From: Catonia carolina
Lineage: Eukaryota > Arthropoda > Insecta > Hemiptera > Achilidae
Assembly: GCA_035578175.1 (NCBI GenBank)
Contig: JAQMRL010000003.1
Coordinates: 82,967,969-83,031,968, forward strand
Direction: 5' to 3'
DNA: 64,000 nucleotides
Positions 1 through 11,083 of this stretch are shown here, piece by piece. Position 1 is the stretch's first letter; each line of letters opens with the position of its first letter. A model generated the notes under the pieces. It was not told the DNA's origin. It saw only the letters and a program-made list of their open reading frames with translations, and made no database searches. Both the position numbers and the translations under genes were made by a program.

Positions 1-2139
1 CAAGTGATGAGATTGCTAATGATGTGGGCTCCAAAAAGAGCTTCCAGAAACGTCTAAAGTCACCTCACGTGGTCTAAAATTGGCTCTGTATGAGAAGAAA
101 CCTACATTAAACAAATTTTAAACATCAATTTTCTATTCATTTACACAAATAAAAAAAAATTGTATAACGCTATTCTTTATTATATCTTTACGTACAAAGA
201 AAACCAAGGTGCGTATTACGTTCGCTGTTCCACGGTATATTTTGACATTGTAACGCAAATGAAGTTTTATTCTTTTACTCATGTGCTTTCTTATTATTTT
301 TTGTTTCAGGTAATTTCAATCGTTCCAATTACTAAACGTTCTTTCTGTACAGGTAATTAAATAATTTATCTATTTTTAATGTAACACTATAGTATTGTTA
401 TAAAATAGTTTTAATAAGATTATATGTAAACAGTGTTTTTATATTTTGATGGTGTTATGAGTGAATTTTTTTCTTTTTAACCTTATAATAATTAGATATC
501 TGATAGATAAAAATTGTAAATAGAAATAAACAAATTCATTTTTTTATAGCCCATTCAATTTGCTCACCGTAGTATGATAAATTATTTTAACGGCTTTTCC
601 TTTATAGAATACTGCTTTATATTGAAAGTAATAACATACTGCCTGCCCATTAGTTCGGATTCAGAGCCCAACGCTTCACAGTGCATCAGCTCTATCGTGT
701 AGTCGATTACTTAGCGGTTGCTTTATAAAGAGACCGATATGCCTGTGCTGAATTTCTAGATATTAAATCAGACATTATACATAATTATATTTGATCGTGT
801 TTAGAGAAATTATTTCCTGTACAAATTTTATTTCTACCCTCCATTTGTGCCTAGTCCATTTAGTCCTTTCTCACCGAAAGTTTCTGTACTGTCACTCAGG
901 GCAACACTACTTCTCAGTTTTCCCCATCGATCAGGAGTACCGCAAGATTCCATTATTGCTCCACACTAGTAGTGTTATTAGGCTGACCATCCGACGACTA
1001 CAATTCTCACAGATACTTTTTCTGACAATATGAGTATTATTTACGCAGTAGATATTCTAGTCCAAAATCCTACAGCATTCGACATTATCTAATGGCTTTA
1101 GAGATTTGTTTCCTTAACTGGGATATTAAGATTGACACTGACAAAACTGTGTATTCCTCAATATTAGTTTACGACAAGGAATGTTTCCTTCTGTTCCGAA
1201 AATTTTTGCTACCATGGATTACACGTAGACATATAACTCACTTCAAACGCTTACGTAAGTATCAAAGAAAAAAATTAGAAGACAGACGAAGACAGCTAAA
1301 CACCCTGTTTTCACGATGATTTAATTGTCTATCAAGTTTATAAGTCATTTCTAAACCTTTCTGGATGTGTACCTGCCAAGTATATGACTGTGCAAAATCA
1401 TCAGTGATAAAAAAAATTCAATGGTTTCACACTAAAACAAATTACAAAACTAGACGCTCCTTTTTATGTAACTACGAGTATAAAACCTTCTACATAATGA
1501 TCTACGAATACCATGCGTAAATGACACTTTCCCATGAATGCACACACTTTTCAGGAAGAAATAATGGCAAAATCCTAACCAAATTAGGCAACTTGTCATT
1601 CAGAAACGTATCTATTAACCCACCTCAACACTTGCGATGTTCCTGGAGCAGAGATCTGAATAGGGAATAGATTTGTTGTCTTTGTAAATATTAAAAATAT
1701 ATATTATTCGATCAATTATTTTTAATTTAACAGTCTAATTTTTATGTACAGTTAATATGGATGTACGGATGTCAGATTTATGGTTCAACTAAACACAACG
1801 TTTTCAGTCAAAACGGCTGAGGACTGATGTTAATGCTCCTTTATATATCCAATCATACATTGTAAACAGATCTTAATATTTTTCACATGAATTGAAACAA
1901 TTTAACAAAAATACTAGTGACTTAAATAAAAATTATAAAACATTAACAACCCGCTAATCCGCGTTCTGAACTGTCCAAATTTACCCCAATTGTCAGGCAA
2001 CCCCAATCGTCGTCTCCATATTAGGTAAGGTAGAGCAAATAGTAAGGTAGAGAATTTGGTATATATTTTACAGGTCAATTGAAGTTTTTTCTTCTTAGTA
2101 AAAATATTTTTTTAATACATCTGCAATATTTAAACAACT
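1..2139. other. AT-rich stretch, no supported gene
   Basis: No recognisable gene or repeat. The first 77 bases keep an open frame on the plus strand ending in TAA at 75-77 (last residues ...KRLKSPHVV), which could be the tail of a coding exon or of an element starting outside the window. Short frames between 160 and 1319 are AT-rich, lack recognisable motifs and look like chance. Confidence 0.4.
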
Positions 2140-2140
2140 C

Positions 2141-2465
2141 ACCGAATTAGTCTAGTGGTAAAGTCATAGTCGTGAGTCATCTGTTTAACAGCTGATTTTC
2201 GAAGACGATGGTTTGTGGTTGAAATCCTAGTTAAGGTAGTTTTATACTTTTATACCGATTTGATTACTAGACAGTGGTTACCGATTTACTTTAATGGTTG
2301 GGGTTCAATTAACCATACTCTCTCAAGAATGTCCGGCCTAACTCTGTACAAGACAACACCTCATTTACACGGCATGCGATCCTCATCTCATTGGGTTATA
2401 GAAATGCTTACTGTTCTTAAATTGAACAGATTACAACGTACATACTTGAGGGCGAAAAATAAAAC
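2141..2465 (+). mobile_element. SINE-C, tRNA-derived SINE
   Basis: A tRNA-like head shows an A-box-like stretch (TAGTCTAGTGG, near 2148) and a B-box-like GGTTGAAATCC at 2217-2227. It is followed by a body about 230 bp long that is shared, in inverted orientation, with the copy at 31443-31749. The tail is A-rich and degenerate (gcgaaaaataaaac). SINEs of this kind are Pol III transcribed and copied by a partner LINE. No clear target-site duplication is visible here, and this copy is more decayed than the one at 31.4 kb. Confidence 0.7.
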
Positions 2466-3180
2466 TGTTTAAACATCAATTTTATGACTGTCGTGGCATT
2501 TAAATGTGAGGGTTCTGCTAATGATTTGTGTTCTCCTCAAAAGTTGTAAAGAAATGGTTATTTACTGGTTGTGCAAAGCTGCCCAGTTGTGGGTTTAATA
2601 AAACAAAGCGAATAAAAAAAAGTATAATTTTAAAGTCCTTTCGGAATCCTATTGAGTGTATTCACCTCCTTGCCACAAAGCAGTATGTTACTATTTTTTG
2701 TTTCCATCCCATACCTAGTTGTGAATACATAAAGAAGAAAATGAAAATATTGAAGTTGAAATGACTGCAGTATTGATTTACTCAGAACTCTACCAAAATA
2801 TTTTCACTTTAACTCAACACTCAATTGTATGTCAAATACTATGTTAATCTGGTCGAACTATACCCAGATGTATCGATGTAATTAATTTAGTTATTCGATA
2901 AGTATTTTCATTTAAGTCAAAGAGTAAGAAGTCCTTTACTACTTGATAAGAAACAAGCGATCAAATTACCTCATACTTGTGCTATTTATTTCAAGTGCAA
3001 TCTTTACGTTATTTTGTAAGCTTACACACGAATAAGCACTGTTTATTACAAAAAAACATTCAGTCGCATGAACACTGCAAACTGCAACTACTTTTTCAAT
3101 ACAAAATATTTCAATTACAATTTAATGTAATATTATACAAGATCGTATCATTTTAGTTAACATTTATAATAAATAACTAA
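2466..3180. other. AT-rich stretch, nothing recognised
   Basis: No repeat, RNA gene or coding motif could be recognised. The 78-codon frame at 2528-2764 is lysine-rich and resembles no family I know. Confidence 0.4.
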
Positions 3181-3779
3181 AGATTATTACGTTTTATATA
3201 TTTTAAGATGTATTTATTTATTTGTTAGACTGGTTCTGGAAGACATTCAAAGATTCTGTCTATAAATTGAATACGAAAAATAACATTTTTTACTTTAAAG
3301 TAATTAAGCCTATCTGATTAAAAGTATATACTCGTAGTGTAATTTAACAATTTAAGTTAATTTGACAACCTCATATTTAGGTTCCGTAGAAGTTACTAAG
3401 ATTATTACGTTTTATATATTTCAGGTATTTATGTTTTCGTTAGACTGGTTCTGGAAGATATTCAAAGATTCTGTCTATAAATTGAATACGAAAAATAATA
3501 TTTTTTACTTTAAAGTAATTAAGCCTATCTGAATTTAACAATTTAAGTTAATTTGACAACCTCATATTTAGGTTCCGTAGAAGTTACTAAGGTTATTACG
3601 TTTTATATATTTCAGGTATTTATGTTTTCGTTACACTGGTTCTGGAAGACATTCACTGACATTCTGTCTATAAATTGAATACGAAAAATAACATTTTTTA
3701 CTTTAAAGTAATTAGGCCTATCTGAATTTAACAATTTAAGTTAATTTGACTACCTCATATTTAGGTTCCGTAGAAGTTG
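3181..3779. repeat. Tandem repeat, ~191 bp x 3
   Basis: Three head-to-tail units begin at 3181, 3399 and 3590, each opening with ag(a/g)ttattacgttttatatat. The second and third units are about 191 bp. The first is about 218 bp because it keeps some 27 bp (around 3320-3345) that the others lack. All carry the blocks ctggttctggaag, ataaattgaatacgaaaaat, tactttaaagtaatta and cctcatatttaggttccgta. Divergence between units is low, so the array is probably young. No coding potential is visible. Confidence 0.9.
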
Positions 3780-4033
3780 GATTAAGAGAAGTGTGTAAAA
3801 ATGTTAATAATTACCTGTTATTGTCATGTTTTCATTTATTAGTGTCATCTTTTCGCAGATCGTCGGATATCATGGTAATCTAATTTACTCGTAAAACTAA
3901 ATTAGAAAAAATTAATTTTTTATTCTTATTTACTGTTTTTCTTAGGCGTCTTAAGGATTGTCAGGTACATGTAAGATGGAAAGCGAACGTGTAAGTGAGT
4001 TATCATGTTCCTTTGAATTGTAAAAGCGTTTTT

Positions 4034-4230
4034 GAAATGAAAACTTCTTTAGACGCACCTTGCGCTCTTTCTGAACAATGAACAAAACAGAACTGTAACG
4101 TGTCATGGATCACACACAGGTACGAAAGTTTATTGAAATGAAAACTTCTTTAGACGTACCTTGAACTCTTTGTTAACAGTGAACGAAACAGAACTGTCAC
4201 GCGTCACACACAAGAATGAAAAAATTAATG
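4034..4230. repeat. Two-copy tandem duplication, ~101 bp
   Basis: The block starting gaaatgaaaacttctttaga at 4034 recurs at 4135. Both copies continue through an acctt..ctctt segment, an acagaactgt(a/c)acg segment and a tcacacacaa-like end. The two copies differ by scattered substitutions and a short gap. No gene is recognisable. Confidence 0.75.
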
Positions 4231-4644
4231 AAAAAATCTTTATTCAAATCCTTAATGGGTAAATCCAAATTCTTACTTTATAACCTATTACAACAGAAAA
4301 GATTAAAACAAATATTCAACGGGTATTGTCAAACTTTCGTTATCTAATTACGTGATACATAACAATAGAGTTCCCAGAAATATTGACCACATGTACCCTC
4401 TATTGCTAAGTGAATACCGTACATAAAGTTCAGCAATAATTTTGATTAGGATCGATTCAGTTGGTTTCAGTCTACGGATTGAGTTACTACATTCTTAAAA
4501 GTTACTGTATCCTATAAGCAGTGTAATATTTAAATACGAGCTATGAAGAAGTCCAATCAGAACCAAATTGTAACTAATATAACTTCATTAGTATAAATGT
4601 AATCGTGATACACCGAACTACTAATCCATCATACAACAACAATG
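4231..4644. other. AT-rich stretch, nothing recognised
   Basis: No repeat or coding motif seen. Confidence 0.4.
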
Positions 4645-5330
4645 TAATCATTATTATTATTATTATTATTATTATTAGACGGTAAAACTCCCTTGAAAGG
4701 AAGACTAGCGAAGTATTCAATGGTTCATTCTTCGTCCCGGCTTGTCCTTTTTTCTGTTAGCCCAGTACTTCTTCATCCCCTGCGAGAATTTTCGCTTCCT
4801 TTCCTCACTCCACTTAGGCCTAAACTGTTTTGGTCGCAATTCTGAGAGAACCTCCCACTTATCTACCTTCTTTCCAAATACATCCCTGTTTGAAATCTCC
4901 TGTTCGGTTTTGTGCAGCCGTGTTATATCCTTTTTGACATTTTCCGCCCAGGGTCCTGGGCCAGTTAGAGATAATATATTTTAAAACTCTGTTAGTTAGT
5001 CGGTATTCTAAAAGTCTGATAATGTGACTATAAAATTTCAGACGTCTCTTCTTCATATTAATTTTTATATTCGAGTAAGTTTCCACGACTTGATTCTTCT
5101 GTAATCTGTACCCATCCTCTGTTTTCCTCGGTCCAAGAATTTTCCTCATGATTTTCCTCTCTTCCTTTTCAATTTTTTTATTTCTGTTTTTCGGTTCATT
5201 GCCAAATTTTCACTAGCATATAATGCTGCTGGTTTGATCACGGTGTTATAGTGCCGAATTTTAGTTTGTCGTGAGAGGGATTTTTTTGTAAAAATACTGC
5301 ACTAGTCCCAGAGCTTTCCTGATCTGTAAT
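4645..5330 (-). pseudogene. Non-LTR retrotransposon remnant (ORF2 C-terminal part)
   Basis: Read on the minus strand, the segment from about 5270 to 4960 encodes a degenerate version of the region after the reverse transcriptase domain in many insect LINEs. Recognisable blocks are VIKPAALYAS, MRKILGPRKTEDGYRL and MKKRRLKFYSHI..RLTNRVLKYI. The frame is broken upstream of codon 1 of the 96-codon ORF (5149). The 3' end (4677) joins an (ATT)n run that reads (TAA)n in the element's own orientation, as in LINEs with TAA tails. The 5' side is truncated. Clade assignment (I/Jockey-like or other) is not secure. Confidence 0.7.
4649..4677. repeat. (ATT)n microsatellite at LINE 3' end
   Basis: About nine ATT units directly abut the 3' end of the minus-strand LINE remnant, so they are either its tail or part of the target. 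Confidence 0.85.
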
Positions 5331-5356
5331 TATTATTATTGTTATAATTATTTTTA

Positions 5357-5400
<44 letters not shown>
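5328..5400. repeat. (ATT)n microsatellite at LINE 5' junction
   Basis: A longer, interrupted ATT run lies on the 5' side of the LINE remnant, matching the run at its 3' end. Microsatellite on both sides suggests insertion into an existing ATT array. Confidence 0.85.
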
Positions 5401-7056
5401 TAATTATTATTACAAAATAATATAAGTTTTCACTTCTATCGTGTGGTCATAAGCATACGGATTTTTATAGTTGTTCGATGGAATTTTGGACCAAAGGTAT
5501 TTGAAATACATGTGTAAGATTTTGTTACTAACGTAGGGGTACTTATTCTATAAGGCGTAATGTTTTTACTGGTATGCGTGAATGCGTTGTAAATTAGAAT
5601 ATTTTGGTTGAACCGTAAATTTGCATGAAACATAAAACCGTAAATACGAGTATTTAAAACATTTTTTTTAAATATTTAGTCGTGTTTTGTAATAAATAGA
5701 TGTTTTCCAACGTTCCTATAATTATTGAAACAAATTATATTCGTCAACAGGTACCTATCTAAATAATATTTTTCTCAACTAATCTCATCTTTTTAAACTA
5801 AACGAATCATTAAACATTAAAGAAAGACCGGTGATCTAACCAAATGATTGTTAATCGACGTGAGCAATTCATACGTGACTGATAAAGATACACGTGATGC
5901 TCACGCGTTCACATAACCGACGGTTTTTAGAATAAGATGAAATGAAGCGATTTGGTTAAGCAAGCATAACCATTCTCTCGTGATAGGTGTATTAAGAAAC
6001 CGGCCCAGGGCTACACACGCGGCACGAATAATACCGAAGCTTCCGTGCCACGCCGGTGTCAGTCCTAAGAATAAATCCTCCGTGCAAATTTAATTTATTA
6101 CCCTCGGATCTGGGTCGCTGTGTTTATACGTCTACTCAGTGATACAACTACACAGTCCAGTAAATTTAGTTTCAATTTTCAAAAACGTTTAATATTTGGG
6201 AATGGATTACTTATATACAAGATATTTTTATACATCAATAAAATATTTTATAAGTGTGATAAATAATTAAGGAAGTTAGTAATAAAGAACTTCTTGTGGG
6301 GCAAATACTTGTGAAAAAGTTTGGAAGAACTACCATCTTGGAAAATACAACCTTTCAAATATACTTTTTAAATTTTTATAACTGGAAGTTTTTCCGAACG
6401 TTTGTATAAAGTGAATATATGAATTAGAAACGGTAATAACACTTTTAATTTTTACTGGAAATATAAGTTTTTCCAGGACATTGTATTTCGGAGGTCCACG
6501 GAGTGTTTCACGGTAGATTTATTTAAATTTATTTAAAATTATCGGTAATGACTGAACAGAAGATGTTCGGTCATTAGCGATAATTTTGGTTGAGTTATGG
6601 TACAGCAAAAGTGGATTTTAACGTCATAGGTATAAACTTAGCTAGGAGACAAACCAGGAATTTCAATTTGAAGCCTGACATTTCATCTACTGCGTTTTGA
6701 AAATAAGCAGATTTTTTTATAATTTGGCCAGAATACAAAAATATCCTTAAAATCTCTCGTTAGAGAATGGTGAAGTCGGTTATTGTGATCAGGTTTTATT
6801 GATCACGGAATATTCGGGTCAGTTTTTTGTCTGAAGAAACGAGTTAGCGGGATAACATTAATCTGATTTATATTACACTAATTCATGACCGCATGAATCA
6901 GGGTAGAGCTGTTCTTTAAAGATGAGCGGCTGTATTTCATTATTGTTTAGTAAAATATGGATGAGTACCCGTAAGTTTGTGGTTTCAGCTATATTGGATC
7001 GCAAAGGTAGCCTACATGTGATGCTGAGTGTTGGCAAATAAAATTCACGAATATGT
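5401..7056. other. Mostly unique AT-rich DNA with one less AT-rich patch
   Basis: No gene recognised. Around 5850-6130 the base composition rises in GC and ACGTGA-type hexamers recur at about 5860, 5874 and 5891; the last contains CACGTG, an E-box-like word. A strong hairpin lies at 6536-6586 and is listed separately. The rest looks like ordinary AT-rich intergenic sequence. Confidence 0.35.
6536..6586. repeat. 23-bp inverted repeat, 5-nt loop
   Basis: Arms 6536-6558 and 6564-6586 are complementary over 23 positions, with one mismatch and one G-T wobble, around the loop gaaga. It sits in otherwise unremarkable AT-rich DNA and matches no other repeat in the window. Confidence 0.8.
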
Positions 7057-7432
7057 GGTTGTTTAGGTCATCAGACGAAAGGCTGGTTTAAACCTCTATA
7101 GGCTTTACTAAGTAAAACGAGAAGTGAGGTGGTTTACCAATGCTTTCCTCACTGAGTAGAAAGAAAGGTTTATCGGCATACTCGGTCCTCTGAAAAGCAC
7201 TTATTTTCCACCCTGCAAATGACACCTTCACTTCATTCACCTCAGGGTCAGGCTATAAAATTATGAATACATTACTCTCAGAGGACATAAATCTGACTAG
7301 CGTCATTTACAGACACTGACACTACCTCTTCTGTTCTTAAATGCTTCAGACATTTAATAGGCTGATCATGCGATAACAAAACAGAACTATTTTTGTAGCC
7401 CTGAAACTAACAGATTATAAAATTAACTAACA
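7057..7432 (-). mobile_element. Rep2 copy a (truncated at 5' end)
   Basis: Orientation is defined by the family 3' end CCTAAACAACAAC. This copy carries gtttaggtcatcag..ggctggttt at its 3' side and follows the family consensus to about 7432, where it decays before the terminal TGCCCATAACAG block. No target-site duplication is recognised. Confidence 0.8.
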
Positions 7433-8949
7433 CCGAATATATAAAGGCTTTAGAGATAGACTAATTTCGAAGGTTGTGTAGACTCTCTATAATGGAGCAA
7501 ATGAGACATTGAGGTATAAAGCGACAAACCGATTTTCAGAATACTATGGTAGACAGAATAGACTCCAGACAGTTGGTGTTGTAAGGGTATGTCCATAGTA
7601 TGGTGTCGGATAGATGGTCCAAATGAGCGTCCCCTTTTCGTCCAAAAATAGTGGGAGAAATCACTATCAAAAAACTTAGATACATAAAATCCAAGGCCCT
7701 ATGGCAGCAAATAATCTCATGAAGATCAACCGGGAAGACAAAAGGAGATTGGTTATAGGATGCGGGAAGAATTTCGTAGGGCCCTCGCAAAAAATTAAAA
7801 AGAAGTAAAATTATATTAGAAAAGATCTGGTTTGATCACAGTAACGATATTTATGTCTAACAAATCTACACATGCTGATGAGAAAAGAAATGGCTTTGGA
7901 TTGTTCTTACATTGAAAATTATACGTCTTCTAAGGAATACCTACTGTAAAGTAGGAAACTTATTCAGAAATTGTGTCCATTTTTTGTAGCCTGACTACAG
8001 GATTTTATTTTGAATAGTTATTTAAATAGTGTTCATAAAAAATTCTCTTAAAAAAACTGTCACAATTTAGGTATTTGTTTATATTTTTGTTCCAAAGAGT
8101 ATTAAAATGAAAATATTGTCGAGGAAAAATGTAACAAGATGTTCAACAATATTTATTACTAAAGATTTTCTGTCAATTCAATTTTTCTCCTTAGAAGCTG
8201 TCAAAATGTCAATTGAAATGTCACATTTTGTAAAGTTTGGCGGCTTGAAAACAAATGTTTTTGTTGAGGAATCGATATTTCAATTGAAACGTCAAAGAGA
8301 ATTTGTGTAAAAATATTCCCTGCAGTAAAGAGATTGTTAAGAAGAACCTCGTTGATTTTTGATTTAAAATTCCTGGACTGTTATAACTCTGTTTACAACC
8401 GGTGAGTGGAGTCGAGATATTTTTATTTTGTATTTAACTTATGTATTTATTTATTTAGTTGCTCGGCTATGTGTATGTCATACTTGATACCAATCGTAAC
8501 TCAACTCCCTTCTACTGAGGCCGTATTATTTCAAAACGCAAACCATAAATTTTCAAAAGATAAATTTGTTTTACATCAAAATACGATTCATGACTTTATA
8601 ACTTATTTATGTGGATTGTGTTGTAACAGCCATTTATTAATCTGACATAATTTTAAATTTTTACAATTTATTATTCTGAGCGAAGCGAGGTCTTATTTTA
8701 ATAAAATATTTGTCTCAGGAATTCAAGATTTTTTTAACGCTTGATTTGTTTAAAATTGAGTCTGTGAATATATGGGGTAATATTTCAAAACTTTACTATT
8801 TGGGAAATAAAATAAAACTATTTTAATAGAAAAATTTTAAATAAGTTAATTTTTGTGTTAGGTATAAACTTTGAGTTGTGGTAAATTACTTATTTATTTT
8901 TATATTGTTATAATACCTTTTAGGGTGTTGAAATTTGAGTGGGCTGTGC
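7433..8949. other. AT-rich stretch, nothing recognised
   Basis: No recognisable gene. The minus frame 7536-7790 (84 codons) and plus frames 8107-8310 and 8406-8645 show no family motif. A short word gagcgaagcgagg near 8679 resembles sequences found near some Helitron ends but no proper terminus follows. Confidence 0.35.
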
Positions 8950-9590
8950 TCTCGTGGTAAAAAAATCGTTTATGGCCTTAATACGCATTTTAGGGCAAAA
9001 ATATATGTAATGAAGAGTTATAGGAAATTAAAAACCTGTAGGCCTACTTTTATTCCATGAGGTCTTTTAACAATTCTTAGTTTAGCGTCAATTAGTGATT
9101 TTTCATACCTTGCTCGTTGTTGTTTAGATTTAGCCGAAAAGTTGGTTTGAACCTGTTAGAGGCTTTCTAAATAAAATGAAAAGTGAGGTAGTCCATGCCT
9201 TCCTCACTGAGTAGAAACGTATACTTAACAACATGCCACGCCCTCTAAAAAGCATCTATTTTCCACCCTGCAAATGACATCTTCAATTCATTCACCACAG
9301 GGTCTGGCTGTATAACGAAATTCATTATTCTCAGAGAAGATAACTGTGGCTAGTATCTTTTACACCTCTACCTCTTCTGTTGTTAAATGCTTCAGTCATA
9401 TCATTGGCTGACCATGTGTTAAGAAAAAGAACTATTTGTTTTTGTTTCCTTGACCGTGCTTATCAAAATCGAAGTCCAACAGAGGTCGACTTTCATTTAT
9501 CGTCATCCACTCTTGATGAAAATTAAGCTACATTTTTAATTATGTACAATGGCAAGAAAAAGTCGTGTGAGTGTTTACACCAGATATTTT
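8950..9590 (+). mobile_element. Rep1 copy 1, split by a Rep2 insertion
   Basis: The left part (about 8950-9115) matches Rep1 internal sequence (gcattttagggcaaaa, aaattaaaaacctgtag, cttagtttagcgtcaatta). Rep2 copy b occupies 9116-9446. The Rep1 3' end resumes after it and ends with ggcaagaaaaagtcgtgtga and caccagatat at about 9548-9588. Rep1 must therefore be older than this Rep2 insertion. The 5' half is missing. Confidence 0.75.
9116..9446 (-). mobile_element. Rep2 copy b, inserted into Rep1
   Basis: It follows the family from gttgttgttta through ctcactgagtagaaa and gggtctggctgtataa to agaactattt, and is truncated at the far end. The flanks ccttgctc (left) and ccttgacc (right) may be a degenerate 8-bp target-site duplication, with two mismatches. 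Confidence 0.75.
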
Positions 9591-10199
9591 TCTTCTATAT
9601 TCCCACCAATATTTTGAGTTACTGACAAATGCCTTTCTGCTAAATTATGATAGTTTGATTGTTATTTGGAAGATTAACCCTGTTATTGCCATATTTATAA
9701 AATGTTCTCTAATAACTAAATGGAGTAAACCAATCTCTATGATATTTGCAACTTCTTTGAGGCAATTTCACCAGGGGCGCGGGTGAAATTGCTAGTTGTT
9801 GTTTTCTCTTCCCTCTTCTTTAGTTTTCGCCCCAATTGGAGCTCTTGAGTTATTCTATGTCTTTGAAGAACGAGCCACGGAGTTGGCTTGCAGCTATCTC
9901 TTTCGCCCCCATACCAGTTTCATATTTTTTGGTCTGGCTGCCCTCATTTTCTCTATTCTGATAGTGTTGAATTGTTTTCTTTCTTTGAAGGGAAGTCGGC
10001 AAACTTACTATCCCTTAACTTTTTCTTTTCCTCTCGGTTTTGAATCATTCCTTTCGGGTTCGGGTTCGGGTTGAGGTAGCTCTATGGCTAAATGTTGGCG
10101 ATATCGTGTTAAGGAATACCTGATCGCTCGGGGAACAAATTTACATTCAAATTTTTTCAAATTTCGGGGAACAAATTTGAATCATTCCTCTGTTATGAT
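9591..10199. other. GC-richer patch of unknown nature
   Basis: From 9755 to 10190 the sequence is clearly less AT-rich than its surroundings. It starts with a perfect 11-bp hairpin (9762-9792), includes a 92-codon plus-strand frame (9796-10074) with no recognised domain, a run of GGGTTC units (10054-10072), and a 15-bp direct repeat (tcggggaacaaattt at 10128 and 10164). It could be an unclassified element or a LINE 5' region. I see no decisive motif. Confidence 0.35.
9762..9792. repeat. Perfect 11-bp hairpin, 9-nt GC-rich loop
   Basis: gcaatttcacc at 9762-9772 pairs with ggtgaaattgc at 9782-9792 around the loop aggggcgcg. It opens the GC-richer patch. Confidence 0.85.
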
Positions 10200-10860
10200 T
10201 AAATTTTTCATGTCGAACTTTATTTCCTGGAAACATTTATTTTGGGTCTATTTTTGAGTCGGTCCAGTGTCTGCTTAGATATCCTATTTCCCTCATTCTG
10301 TTCACATGCTCTAAACATTGCATTCTGTTCTGAGATACCTTGTCGTTTATAGAGATGTTGAGTTCTTTCCTTATCTCGGTATTCCTGTAACGATCTTCTC
10401 TACTACACCCTTACATAATATGTCGAAGAAATTTCATTTCAGATGCTTGCAATATACTCTCCTCTCGTTTTGATAGCACCCAAGTTTCACTGCCATAGAG
10501 TAGGGTCGGCACTCCTAGTGTTTTATAAAATCTCACCCTCGTGTTTTTCCTGGTACTATTTTTTAAGGTGCGGTGGATAGTTCCGCATATATGCTGAAAT
10601 CTTATTGTAAGCATCTTTATCCTGTTGGTATGTAATGTTGCAACCTAGGTACTGAAAGTGGGATATCTGTTCCAAAATTAGTATTTTGGATTATCTATAA
10701 CAATTTTGCTTCTGACTGGCTCCTTTCCACTGATTGCCACTACCTTTGTCTTCTTAGTCGAAACTATCCACTTATATTCTTTGCAGAATTTATTCAACAT
10801 GAAGAGTGGTCCCTGTAGATCATCCTCATTCTCCTGTAGCACTGTCATGGATGGGCAGAT
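10200..10860 (-). pseudogene. Non-LTR retrotransposon remnant (RT C-terminal region)
   Basis: Minus-strand translation gives a decayed LINE reverse transcriptase C-terminal part in order. VLQENEDDLQGPLFMLNKFC and STKKTKVVAI..KEPVRSKIVID follow the lost YADD motif. Then come ICGTIHRTLKNSTRKNTRVR, VPTLLYGSETWVLSKREESI and QASEMKFLRHIM. GCTREDRYRNTEIRKELNI and a stop close the frame. Several frame breaks and stops make it dead. The family is the common insect type with the LLYGSE.W..+.+E..I...EM+FLR signature. Confidence 0.85.
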
Positions 10861-10908
10861 TTGAGAGGTTCGGAACAGGCAGAGATGCCTAATCCTTCAA
10901 AAGCAGAA
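10861..10908 (+). repeat. Short LINE 3'-terminal scrap
   Basis: The sequence ttcggaacaggcagagatgc, followed by cctaatccttcaaaag and an A-rich end, resembles the 3' terminus of the LINE remnant at 36370-36890 (gtcggaacaggtggaagcct). It separates two minus-strand LINE pieces. Confidence 0.5.
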
Positions 10909-11083
10909 AAAGAAGAAGATTTTTGATTTGGTAACTTAGGAGCTGCTTAGTGAGTCTTGTATCAAGTAGTCTGCAGAGGTGACTGAAAAAAGCATCTCTC
11001 CTTTTTCTCATGGTGTCGATTATCGACTCGTTTTCTTTGTAGACTATATCGTTAGGGATTATCCACCATTTACCCATGGACAT
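10909..11083 (-). pseudogene. LINE ORF2 C-terminal scrap
   Basis: Minus-strand frame encodes IDTMRKRRDAFFSHLCRL and DTRLTKQLLSYQIKN, the same conserved stretch as MKKRRLKFYSHI..RLTNRVLKYI in the remnant at 4.9-5.1 kb. It is a different copy and probably a different family from the piece at 10200-10860, since both cover overlapping parts of the protein. Confidence 0.7.

Noticed and set aside
300..356. Possible small exon between tttcag and cag-gtaatt
   Set aside because: Splice-like words are common in AT-rich DNA, and no coding similarity or conserved frame supports an exon.
5850..5900. Cluster of ACGTGA/E-box-like words as an enhancer
   Set aside because: Three short words in 50 bp are suggestive only; no gene or conservation is available to support it.
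8676..8690. Helitron 3' end suggested by gagcgaagcgagg
   Set aside because: No CTRR terminus or hairpin follows and no 5' end was found.
10054..10072. GGGTTC repeats as a telomere-like tract
   Set aside because: Only about three units, and insect telomeres are usually TTAGG. More likely a short local repeat.
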